From Prevotellamassilia timonensis (GTDB lineage Bacteria; Bacteroidota; Bacteroidia; Bacteroidales; Bacteroidaceae), in NCBI RefSeq assembly GCF_021531665.1, contig NZ_JADYUH010000025.1:1-34272 (forward strand): DNA of 34,272 bases. The letters are read 5' to 3'. A program made the position numbers and the translations under genes. This document shows positions 28,321 through 34,272 of this stretch, piece after piece; within the stretch, counting starts at the first letter, position 1; every line of letters begins with the position of its first letter. The notes below the pieces were generated by a model. It saw only the letters and a list, made by a program, of their open reading frames with translations. It ran no database searches and was not told where the DNA came from.

Positions 28321-29688
28321 ATGGAAAACCTACAAGCCTATCTTGACGCCCACGAGGCACGCCACCTCGATGAACTTTTTTCTTTGCTCAGAATCCCGAG
28401 CGTCAGTTCCTCGCCTGCCCACGCCGGCGACCTGTTGCGCACGGCTGAACGTTGGAGCGAACTGCTCACCGAAGCCGGTGCCGAAAAGGTTGAAATCATC
28501 CCCACACCCGGTAATCCCATCGTGTTTGCGGAACGCCACGTGGCGGACGATGCGCCCACCGTTTTGGTCTATGGTCACTATGATGTCATGCCTGTCGAAC
28601 CTCTTGATCTTTGGAACAGCGAGCCTTTCGAGCCCGTGGTGCGCGACGGTCGAATCTGGGGACGCGGCGCTGACGACGACAAAGGACAGAGTTTCATTCA
28701 GGTCAAAGCGTTTGAATATCTCGTGCGTCACGACCTGCTCCGCCATAACATCAAATTCATTCTCGAAGGCGAAGAAGAAATCGGTTCGCCCAATCTCGCC
28801 GCCTTCCTGCAAGACCACCGCGAACTGCTGGCGTGTGATGTGGTGCTTGTCAGCGACACCTCCATGCTTGCCGCCGACCTGCCCTCCCTCACCACGGGTT
28901 TGCGCGGACTTGCCTACTGGGAAGTGGAAGTCACCGGTCCCAACCGTGACCTTCACTCCGGACATTTCGGCGGCGCGGTAGCCAATCCTGTGCAGGTGCT
29001 CTGCGAAATGCTGTCCAAGATGTTGGATGAGAACGGACGCATCACCGTGCCTCACTTCTATGACGACGTGGAGGAACTCTCCGCCGAGGAGCGCGAGATG
29101 ATTGCCGCCATTCCTTTTGACGAGGAACGCTACAAAGCGTCCATCGGAGTCGGCGCACTGCGTGGTGAGAAGGGCTATTCCACCTTGGAGCGCAACGCCT
29201 GCCGCCCGAGTTTTGACATCTGCGGCATCTGGGGCGGACACATCGGCGAGGGCGCCAAGACCGTACTGCCCTCCAAGGCTTTCGCTAAGGTCAGCTGCCG
29301 CCTCGTCCCTCATCAGCAGCACGAAAAGATTTCCCAACTCTTCGCCGACTACTTCCGCTCGCTGGCTCCGGCGTGCGTCAAGGTGGAGGTGCGTCCGCTA
29401 CATGGCGGCGAGGGCTATGTTTGTCCCATTGACCATCCCGCCTATCGCGCCGCGGAAGCAGGTTTCACCGAAGCCTTCGGTCGTCGCCCGTTGGCAGTTC
29501 GCCGCGGCGGCAGCATTCCCATCATCAGCGACTTTGAGCGCGAGCTCGGTGTCAAGACCATTCTGATGGGTTTCGGTTTGGAAAGCAACGCCATCCATTC
29601 GCCCAACGAGAACTTCCCGCTCGACATGTTGCGCAAAGGCATCGTCGCAGTCGTCGGTTTCCACCGGGCGCTGGAGATGGGGAAATAA
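28321..29688 (+). CDS. M20 family metallodipeptidase
   Basis: A 455-aa cytosolic metallopeptidase of the carnosinase/CNDP-type M20 group. Zinc-site motifs are in order: H86 in VLVYGHYDVMP, the bridging Asp in GADDDKG (about D119), the glutamate pair in LEGEEEIGS (E151-E153), the Asp in LVSDTSM, and the terminal His in NAIHSPNEN. An insertion with LHSGHFGG is the dimerisation lid typical of the group. It hydrolyses dipeptides or a C-terminal amino acid. Its place after a secreted protease suggests breakdown of imported peptides, which is inference. The start codon directly follows TTATTATATAT with no ribosome-binding sequence. Confidence 0.93.
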   Translation: MENLQAYLDAHEARHLDELFSLLRIPSVSSSPAHAGDLLRTAERWSELLTEAGAEKVEIIPTPGNPIVFAERHVADDAPTVLVYGHYDVMPVEPLDLWNSEPFEPVVRDGRIWGRGADDDKGQSFIQVKAFEYLVRHDLLRHNIKFILEGEEEIGSPNLAAFLQDHRELLACDVVLVSDTSMLAADLPSLTTGLRGLAYWEVEVTGPNRDLHSGHFGGAVANPVQVLCEMLSKMLDENGRITVPHFYDDVEELSAEEREMIAAIPFDEERYKASIGVGALRGEKGYSTLERNACRPSFDICGIWGGHIGEGAKTVLPSKAFAKVSCRLVPHQQHEKISQLFADYFRSLAPACVKVEVRPLHGGEGYVCPIDHPAYRAAEAGFTEAFGRRPLAVRRGGSIPIISDFERELGVKTILMGFGLESNAIHSPNENFPLDMLRKGIVAVVGFHRALEMGK

Positions 29689-29724
29689 ACAAAAACCGCA
29701 GGCAGTCACAAAGACTGTCTGCGG
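29689..29724 (-). terminator. Terminator of the tRNA-His gene
   Basis: CCGCAGGCAGTC and GACTGTCTGCGG (29696-29724) form a 12-bp stem with one G-U pair. On the minus strand it is followed by TTTTTGTTT. It starts right after the M20 stop codon; the plus-strand side has no T-run, so it serves mainly the tRNA. Confidence 0.8.
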
Positions 29725-29731
29725 AGGGAGG

Positions 29732-29806
29732 GGTGCTTAGTGGGATTCGAACCCACGACATTCAGAACCACAATCTGACGCTCTAACCAACTGAACTATA
29801 AGCACC
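29732..29806 (-). tRNA. tRNA-His, anticodon GTG
   Basis: The minus-strand sequence folds into a cloverleaf: acceptor GTGCTTA/TAAGCAC, D arm with GTTC/GAGC, anticodon arm TCAGA-TTGTGGT-TCTGA with anticodon GTG, and T arm GTGGG-TTCGAAT-CCCAC. An extra G at -1 faces C73, the identity feature of tRNA-His. CCA is not encoded. Confidence 0.96.
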
Positions 29807-29834
29807 ATCTGAGGATTCTTCCTCGAAAGCGATG

Positions 29835-29865
29835 CAAAAGTAGGGCAAATTTCCGATTCCCGCAA
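29835..29865 (-). promoter_or_regulatory. Promoter of tRNA-His
   Basis: -33 TTG (29863-29865), a 20-bp spacer and -7 TACTTTTG (29835-29842) on the minus strand lie just upstream of the tRNA. It stands back to back with the thi promoter. Confidence 0.75.
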
Positions 29866-29928
29866 GAATTTGCCCCTCTTTTTTTCATTTTGTGCCGAAA
29901 GCGTGCGGTTTTCTTCATCGTTTTGCCG

Positions 29929-29936
29929 TAACTTTG
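29929..29936 (+). promoter_or_regulatory. -7 box of the thi operon
   Basis: TAACTTTG matches TAnnTTTG and places initiation near 29943, at the foot of the TPP aptamer. The -33 region (near TTTT at 29909-29912) is weak. Confidence 0.65.
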
Positions 29937-29945
29937 CATCACGAA

Positions 29946-30032
29946 CACAAAGGGGTGCCCGTCACACCGGAGACGAAGGCTGAGATGATACCCTTACGAC
30001 CTGATGCAGATTATGCTGCCGTAGGCATTGTG
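29946..30032 (+). promoter_or_regulatory. TPP riboswitch (THI element)
   Basis: The conserved aptamer pieces are in order: P1 arm CACAA, GGGGTGCC, a short variable arm, GGCTGAGATGATACCC, CGACCTGATGCAGATTATGC, CTGCCGTAGGCA and the closing arm TTGTG. CTGAGA and ACCTGAT with GCGTAGG-like elements are diagnostic of the thiamine pyrophosphate aptamer. It should turn down the thi genes when TPP is high. Confidence 0.97.
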
Positions 30033-30191
30033 GTTAGTTCTCCGCTTTTGCGGCACAAACTGCAAAAACGTCCTGCCCTTCTTCTTTGGTTCATGGGCAT
30101 GAGCCAACCCTCTTACCCTTTTCTAAATCTTTTTTACCCGTGTGTCGCGGCACACACCCTTCCTTGAAAAGGGAAAAACACCTTTTTCTTT
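30033..30191 (+). promoter_or_regulatory. Leader between the aptamer and thiS: probable expression platform
   Basis: Three stems are visible: TTGGTTCAT-GGGC-ATGAGCCAA (30086-30107), GTGTGT/ACACAC (30140-30157), and AAAAGG/CCTTTT ending close to the thiS ATG (about 30167-30186). T-rich tracts lie at about 30117-30135. Which stem performs the switch cannot be decided by eye. The last one could block translation of thiS. Confidence 0.45.
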
Positions 30192-30389
30192 ATGAACGTT
30201 TTTGTCAATCAGAAAGCACAGGAAACTGCGGCAACCCATGTCGCCGGTCTCGTGGAAGAACTCGCGCTGCCTGCCGAAGGCATCGCCGTGGCAATCAACA
30301 ACCGCATCGTGCGGCGTCCGGAATGGGAAACCACCCTGCTCGCCGAGGGCGACAGACTGACCGTCATTCGCGCGGTGTGTGGAGGATGA
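30192..30389 (+). CDS. thiS: Sulfur carrier protein ThiS
   Basis: A 65-aa ubiquitin-fold protein ending in Gly-Gly (VIRAVCGG). The terminal glycine is adenylated by ThiF and converted to the thiocarboxylate that supplies sulfur for the thiazole ring. The motifs GIAVAINNRIVRR and LLAEGDRLTVI are typical. It is the first gene of the riboswitch-controlled unit, 51 bp before thiG. Confidence 0.95.
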   Translation: MNVFVNQKAQETAATHVAGLVEELALPAEGIAVAINNRIVRRPEWETTLLAEGDRLTVIRAVCGG

Positions 30390-30440
30390 GGCTGCCGGCG
30401 AACTTACACCTTTTATATATAGATAATAAACGCAGAAAAA

Positions 30441-31214
30441 ATGTCAGACTTGATTCTTGGAGGACGTGCGTTTCACTCACGTCTGTTTCTCGGTACGGGA
30501 AAATTCCGCAGCAATGCGGAGATGTCGGAAGCGGTTCTTGCTTCGGGGACTGAAATGGTCACCTTGGCGATGAAGCGCGTGGAGTTGGAAGATGCAGAAG
30601 ACGACATGTTGCTTCACGTGCGTCGTGAAGGCATTCAACTCCTGCCCAACACCTCCGGCGTGCGTGATGCCGAAGAAGCCGTCTTCGCTGCACAGATGTC
30701 ACGCGAAGCTTTCGGCACGAACTGGTTGAAACTCGAAATCCACCCCGATCCGCGCTATCTCTTGCCCGACAGCACTGAGACGCTCAAGGCAACAGAACAG
30801 TTGGCAAAGATGGGCTTCATCGTCTTGCCCTACTGCGCCGCCGACCCCACACTCTGCAAACACTTGGAAGAAGCCGGTGCCGCCGCCGTCATGCCCCTCG
30901 GCGCACCCATTGGCACAAACCGTGGACTGCGCACCCGTGACTTCTTGCAAATCATCATCGAACAAGCCACCGTCCCCGTCGTTGTGGATGCCGGCATCGG
31001 CGCACCGAGTCACGCCGCAGAAGCCATGGAACTCGGAGCGGATGCCTGTCTCGTCAACACCGCCATTGCCGTCGCAGGCAGACCTGCCGCCATGGCTGCT
31101 GCCTTCAAACAGGCTGTCGAAGCGGGGCGCGCCGCCTTCGAAGCCGGTCTTCCCGCGCAGGGCAGTACCTTGCAGGCTGAGGCTTCCTCGCCCCTGACTT
31201 CGTTTCTTGACTGA
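30441..31214 (+). CDS. thiG: Thiazole synthase ThiG
   Basis: A 257-aa TIM-barrel enzyme that condenses deoxyxylulose 5-phosphate, dehydroglycine and ThiS-thiocarboxylate into thiazole phosphate. The opening [19 protein letters not shown] and [11 protein letters not shown] are characteristic; [26 protein letters not shown] and [20 protein letters not shown] form the phosphate-binding and active-site loops. Length is normal. In Bacteroides thetaiotaomicron thiC follows thiG; here a repeat element follows and thiH is next. Confidence 0.97.
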   Translation: MSDLILGGRAFHSRLFLGTGKFRSNAEMSEAVLASGTEMVTLAMKRVELEDAEDDMLLHVRREGIQLLPNTSGVRDAEEAVFAAQMSREAFGTNWLKLEIHPDPRYLLPDSTETLKATEQLAKMGFIVLPYCAADPTLCKHLEEAGAAAVMPLGAPIGTNRGLRTRDFLQIIIEQATVPVVVDAGIGAPSHAAEAMELGADACLVNTAIAVAGRPAAMAAAFKQAVEAGRAAFEAGLPAQGSTLQAEASSPLTSFLD

Positions 31215-31219
31215 GTTGT

Positions 31220-31352
31220 GGGCAGTTCTGTAGATTATGGAATAAGGCGCGCTCAAAGAAATGTGCTTCCGTTCCGGTTGCTTTCTTAGCGGACTTTTAT
31301 AGGTCGTCTCTAAGAATCAGAAAGCCACTCACCCTAATTTATAGAACACCCT
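31220..31352 (-). repeat. MITE-like element 1 in the thiG-thiH gap
   Basis: The right end TAATTTATAGAACACCCT (31335-31352) is nearly identical to the right end of the element at 32579-32769. The left end (31220-31237) is a degenerate inverted copy (about 13 of 18 positions). The interior aligns with element 2 in inverted orientation (CTTAGAGA, GCTAAGAAA, AAGCAC, CCTTAT blocks) but lacks its central hairpin. No ORF is present. Confidence 0.75.
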
Positions 31353-31390
31353 ATATTGAATCCCCTTACCGTTTTGCATAGAAATCCATC

Positions 31391-32536
31391 ATGTTTTCTG
31401 AATATCTCTCTCAATTTGACTGGGACGAAACGACCGAATCCATCCACGCCAAAACCGCAGCCGACGTGGAGGCAGCCCTGCGCCGCCCCCGCTGCACGGT
31501 GGACGACTTCATGGCACTCATCTCCCCCGCCGCCGAGCCCTATCTTGAACAGATGGCGCAACTCTCGCGTCGTTACACGGAGAAACGTTTCGGACGCACC
31601 GTCTCCATGTTCATCCCGCTCTACCTCACCAACTCCTGCACTAACTCCTGTGTCTATTGCGGCTTCCACGTTGCCAACAAGATGGCACGCACGATTCTCA
31701 CGCCGGAGGAGATGACGCGGGAATATGAAGCCATCAAACAACTCGGCCCCTTTGAGAATCTGCTCCTTGTCACCGGCGAAAATCCGGTAAAGGCAGGTGT
31801 TCCCTATCTCGCTAAGGCGCTCGATCTGGCGAAACCACTATTTTCTAACTTGAAAATAGAGGTCATGCCTCTTGAAACGGAGGAGTATCGCGAACTGACG
31901 CGCCATGGAATGAATGGGGTGATTTGCTTTCAAGAGACCTATCACCGCGAGAACTATAAAATCTATCATCCGCGCGGCAAGAAGTCTGACTTTGAATGGC
32001 GCGTCAACGGTTTCGACCGCATGGGGCTCGCCGGCGTTCACTCCATCGGCATGGGCGTGCTCATCGGGCTGGAAAAGGAATGGCGCACCGATCTCACCAT
32101 GATGGCACGTCACCTGCGCTACCTGCAGAAACACTACTGGCGCACGAAGTACAGCGTGAACTTCCCGCGAATGTGTCCCGCGGAGAACGGCGGCTTCCAA
32201 CCCAACTGCATCATGTCGGACCGTGAGCTCGCACAGTTAACTTTCGCCATGCGCATCTTTGACCACGACGTGGACATCTCCTACAGCACTCGCGAGCGAG
32301 CCAACTTCCGTGACCACATGGCGACGCTCGGCGTGACGACCATGTCTGCCGGAAGTCGCACGGAGCCGGGAGGCTATGCCTGCTATCCCGAGGCTCTCGA
32401 ACAGTTTGAGGTGAGCGACCCGCGAACGGTGGAAGAAGTGGCGGACGCGCTGCGCCGCATGGGTGTTGAACCCGTCTGGAAAGACTGGGACGGCAGTTTT
32501 GACCACGTCAAAAAGATGATGGCGCAAGGTGCATGA
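31391..32536 (+). CDS. thiH: 2-iminoacetate synthase ThiH
   Basis: A 381-aa radical SAM enzyme that cleaves tyrosine to give dehydroglycine (2-iminoacetate) for ThiG. The iron-sulfur motif CxxxCxxC is present (C83, C87, C90 in NSCTNSCVYCGFH). Downstream LLLVTGENPVKAGVPYL, CFQETYHRENYKIYHP and SVNFPRMCPAENGG are family hallmarks. Use of ThiH rather than the oxygen-dependent glycine oxidase ThiO fits an anaerobe. Length is normal. Confidence 0.97.
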   Translation: MFSEYLSQFDWDETTESIHAKTAADVEAALRRPRCTVDDFMALISPAAEPYLEQMAQLSRRYTEKRFGRTVSMFIPLYLTNSCTNSCVYCGFHVANKMARTILTPEEMTREYEAIKQLGPFENLLLVTGENPVKAGVPYLAKALDLAKPLFSNLKIEVMPLETEEYRELTRHGMNGVICFQETYHRENYKIYHPRGKKSDFEWRVNGFDRMGLAGVHSIGMGVLIGLEKEWRTDLTMMARHLRYLQKHYWRTKYSVNFPRMCPAENGGFQPNCIMSDRELAQLTFAMRIFDHDVDISYSTRERANFRDHMATLGVTTMSAGSRTEPGGYACYPEALEQFEVSDPRTVEEVADALRRMGVEPVWKDWDGSFDHVKKMMAQGA

Positions 32537-32578
32537 AGGGGACTTTAAACTCTGCTCACCACTTATGTCTCAGATAAA

Positions 32579-32769
32579 GGGGTGTTCTAAAAATTAGGTT
32601 GAGTTGATTTTTGATTTCTTAGAGATGAACTTTTGTCAGTTGAGGAAGGAGCATAGCGGGCTATGTGACTGACGAAACTTACAAAAGGGCGCGCTAAGAA
32701 ACAAAAAGCGACCAAAACGTAAGCACTTTCTTTTGAACGTTCCTTATCCCGTAATTTATAGAACACCCC
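32579..32769 (+). repeat. MITE-like element 2 in the thiH-thiF gap (191 bp)
   Basis: Terminal inverted repeats of 18 bp, GGGGTGTTCTAAAAATTA (32579-32596) and the complement of 32752-32769, match at 17 positions. Both ends are flanked by TAAA (32575-32578 and 32770-32773), consistent with a 4-bp target duplication. A central hairpin (32645-32672, GCATAGC/GCTATG) is shared with 2398-2427. There is no ORF of note, so it would move only with help in trans. Confidence 0.8.
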
Positions 32770-32779
32770 TAAACTTATC

Positions 32780-33484
32780 ATGAAAAAAGAAGAAAGATAT
32801 GCCCGCCAGTTGTTGCTGCCGGAAATCGGCGCGGCGGGTCAGGAGCGTCTGTCCCGGGCGCACGCCCTCTTGGTGGGCGTCGGCGGGCTCGGCTGCCCCA
32901 TTGCACAGTATTTGGTCGGCGCCGGCATCGGCAGACTCACGCTGGTTGATGACGACGTGGTCAGTGTCAGCAATCTGCACCGTCAGATTCTTTACGACGA
33001 ATCGCAGGTGGGAGAACCGAAGGCACTCATGGCGCAGCGTCGCCTCTCCCTCCTGAACTCGGAGGTGAAGGTCGAAGCCCACGTTTGCCGCTTGACGCCG
33101 GAGAACGCCGAATCGCTGGCGGCAGGATGTGACGTGCTGATTGACGGTTGCGACAACTTCGCCACCCGTTTTTTGTTGGACGACGTGTCGGAGCGCATGG
33201 GCATCCCCTATTTCTATGGTGCGGTGCGAGGCTTTGAAGGACAAGCCGCCGTCTTTGGGCTCGGCGAAACGCCGTTGCGCTACCGTGACCTCCACCCCGA
33301 CCGCGAAGCCACGTTGAAAATGCCCCATCCCGGCAAGCAGGTGGTCGGCATGGCGCCCGCTGTCGTCGGCAGCGTGTTGGCGACGCAGGTTGTGCAATAT
33401 GTTTGCGGTCGCAACCCCTCCCTCGCGGGACGACTTTGGACCATCAATCTCCTCACCATGGAAAGCGCCGCTTTTGAGTGGTGA
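32780..33484 (+). CDS. thiF: ThiF/MoeB/HesA family adenylyltransferase
   Basis: A 234-aa E1-like enzyme expected to adenylate the ThiS C-terminus. The nucleotide-binding GVGGLG (33-38), the LVDDDVVSVSNLHRQILYDE block and DGCDNFATRFLLDD are canonical. The Zn-binding CxxC pairs of E. coli ThiF and MoeB are absent: the first is replaced by TPLRYRDLHPDRE and the second by the region after QYVCGRNP, which has a single Cys. It is a little shorter than E. coli ThiF (251 aa). Placement behind thiH supports the ThiF role. It is 10 bp beyond the MITE-like element. Confidence 0.88.
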   Translation: MKKEERYARQLLLPEIGAAGQERLSRAHALLVGVGGLGCPIAQYLVGAGIGRLTLVDDDVVSVSNLHRQILYDESQVGEPKALMAQRRLSLLNSEVKVEAHVCRLTPENAESLAAGCDVLIDGCDNFATRFLLDDVSERMGIPYFYGAVRGFEGQAAVFGLGETPLRYRDLHPDREATLKMPHPGKQVVGMAPAVVGSVLATQVVQYVCGRNPSLAGRLWTINLLTMESAAFEW

Positions 33485-33516
33485 GTTCCACGCGGTTCAA
33501 GAATCCATCCGTAAAA

Positions 33517-33552
33517 GGCGGTGTGTTAAATCATAAATTTTGACACACCGCC
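33517..33552 (+). terminator. Possible terminator hairpin after thiF
   Basis: GGCGGTGTGT (33517-33526) pairs perfectly with ACACACCGCC (33543-33552) around an AT-rich loop. No T-run follows on the plus strand (CTCATTG), so the terminator role is uncertain. The right arm, TTTTGACACACC, recurs at the start of repeat island 1 (near 53-64). Confidence 0.45.
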
Positions 33553-33659
33553 CTCATTGTGTTGGGGCTTACAGCAAAACTTGTGCCAAAATGCCCTCAA
33601 ATGGGAACGCAGGAAAAAATGTGAAATAAGCTTCGCGCGCGAGGCGCGCGTATTCACCT

Positions 33660-33893
33660 TTCAAACCTATACGTTTTTCAAGGGTACATGCATTCCCGGC
33701 AAATCCTACACAGTTCGGGCTTAAAGTTTGATAATCAGATTGGTTAGGTGTGTAGGGTTTGGTCTGTAAATTCTACACAAAACCCTTCATTGTGTAGGAT
33801 TTCGCGGCGGTGTGTGTAGGGTAGTGGTGAAGCAAAAAATATAAATGTAGGATTGGGTGGAAATATGCAAAAACGCGGTTTCCATCCTACATT
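33660..33893. repeat. Intergenic repeat island 3: degenerate TGTAGGG units and a hairpin
   Basis: TGTAGGGTTT, TGTAGGAT and complementary CCTACACA units are scattered on both strands. At 33844-33893 AATGTAGGAT and GGAAA pair with TTTCC and ATCCTACATT to make a long hairpin. Its arm TGTAGGATGGAAAC recurs in island 1 near 358-371. No gene is present in 33485-34272. Confidence 0.65.
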
Positions 33894-33956
33894 CTTGCTC
33901 TTCGATGGAATCTGTGTCATTGAGAAAAATCTTGCCTAGTCGGCACGCAGCTTTAC

Positions 33957-34145
33957 TTAGGGGAAGGCAAAGAGAAATTAGGGGAAGGCAAAGAAAAATT
34001 TGAGGAAGGCAAATTAAAATTAGGGGAAGGCAAAGAAAAATTTGAGGAAGGCAAAGAAAAATTTGAGGAAGGCAAATTAAAATTTGAGGAAGGCAAATTA
34101 AAATTTGAGGAAGGCAAATTAAAATTTGAGGAAGGCAAATTTTTC
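33957..34145. repeat. 21-bp tandem repeat, nine copies
   Basis: Units TTAGGGGAAGGCAAAGAAAAA and TTTGAGGAAGGCAAATTAAAA alternate in variant forms with an exact 21-bp period. Because 21 is a multiple of three, long frames stay open on both strands (LPSSNFN repeats on the minus strand), but there is no upstream gene context, so it is treated as non-coding. Related units are at 20756-20813. Confidence 0.9.
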
Positions 34146-34147
34146 CC

Positions 34148-34205
34148 AGGTGCGCTCCTAGTTTTTCTTAGGTGCGCTCCTAGTTTTTCTTAGGTGCGCT
34201 CCTAG
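34148..34205. repeat. 22-bp tandem repeat, 2.6 copies
   Basis: The unit AGGTGCGCTCCTAGTTTTTCTT begins at 34148, 34170 and 34192. It adjoins the 21-bp array. The same junction (GGGAAAAATTTGCC next to AGGAGCGC) is found inverted at 20735-20765. The last 67 bp of the window show nothing recognisable. Confidence 0.85.
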
Positions 34206-34272
34206 TAGTCTGTAAAGTCTAAAAAGTGACAATAGGATACAAATGTTTGAGTTTGATTCTGGCATCGTCTGT

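Noticed and set aside
28330-29337. 335-codon frame on the minus strand
   Set aside because: It is antisense to the M20 dipeptidase with intact metal-binding motifs, and its translation shows no domain.
29892-30167. 91-codon frame on the plus strand
   Set aside because: It overlaps the TPP aptamer and its leader, whose conserved structure explains the sequence.
33517-33552. Firm rho-independent terminator call after thiF
   Set aside because: The stem is strong but no T-run follows on the plus strand, so only a tentative feature was kept.
33953-34138. 61-codon frame of LPSSNFN repeats on the minus strand
   Set aside because: It is a by-product of a 21-bp period; the 22-bp units upstream break the frame and no promoter was seen.

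Overview
The window looks like a chromosomal segment of a Bacteroidota bacterium, most likely order Bacteroidales near Prevotellaceae or Porphyromonadaceae. Several signs agree: promoters with a -33 TTG and a -7 TAnnTTTG box about 20 bp apart; gene starts without Shine-Dalgarno sequences; the order porG-like / uppS / bamA / skp / skp, known from Porphyromonas gingivalis; a secreted beta-galactosidase with a type IX secretion (T9SS) C-terminal sorting domain; and a streptopain-like C10 protease. The genus is not determined.

Layout. 1-600 is a non-coding repeat island ending in a terminator. 727-2303 (minus) is a two-gene unit: an S1-domain RNA-binding protein and a LolD-type ABC ATPase. 2678-9491 (minus) is an outer-membrane biogenesis cluster, in transcription order a DUF6242-like lipoprotein, PorG-like barrel, UppS, BamA and two Skp/OmpH chaperones, with an internal promoter before the last gene. 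9652-13134 (minus) is a Dna2-like nuclease-helicase. 13348-19628 (minus) is a compact polysaccharide locus: Wza-like exporter, Wzz-like chain-length protein, EpsG/Wzy-like polymerase and two family 2 glycosyltransferases. 19629-21208 is a 1.5 kb non-coding island of stacked repeats. 21209-25576 (plus) is the T9SS-exported GH2 beta-galactosidase. 25922-29688 (plus) holds a C10 protease, a small DUF1934-like protein and an M20 dipeptidase. A tRNA-His on the minus strand stands back to back with a TPP-riboswitch-controlled thiSGHF cluster (29946-33484). The window ends in a third repeat island (33485-34272).

How the genes fit together. UppS makes the lipid carrier for wall and surface glycans; BamA, the Skp proteins and LolD serve outer-membrane protein and lipoprotein traffic; the PorG-like protein and the beta-galactosidase sorting domain point to an active T9SS. 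The thi cluster covers only the thiazole half of thiamine synthesis.

The most unusual content is non-coding: (1) three islands sharing a repeat vocabulary, two of them carrying inverted copies of a conserved fold-back module next to a variable TGTAGGGTTTG array; (2) a complete promoter followed within about 40 bp by an intrinsic terminator, predicting a very short RNA; (3) MITE-like elements with terminal inverted repeats in the thiG-thiH and thiH-thiF gaps. No clearly new protein-coding defence or biosynthetic system was found.
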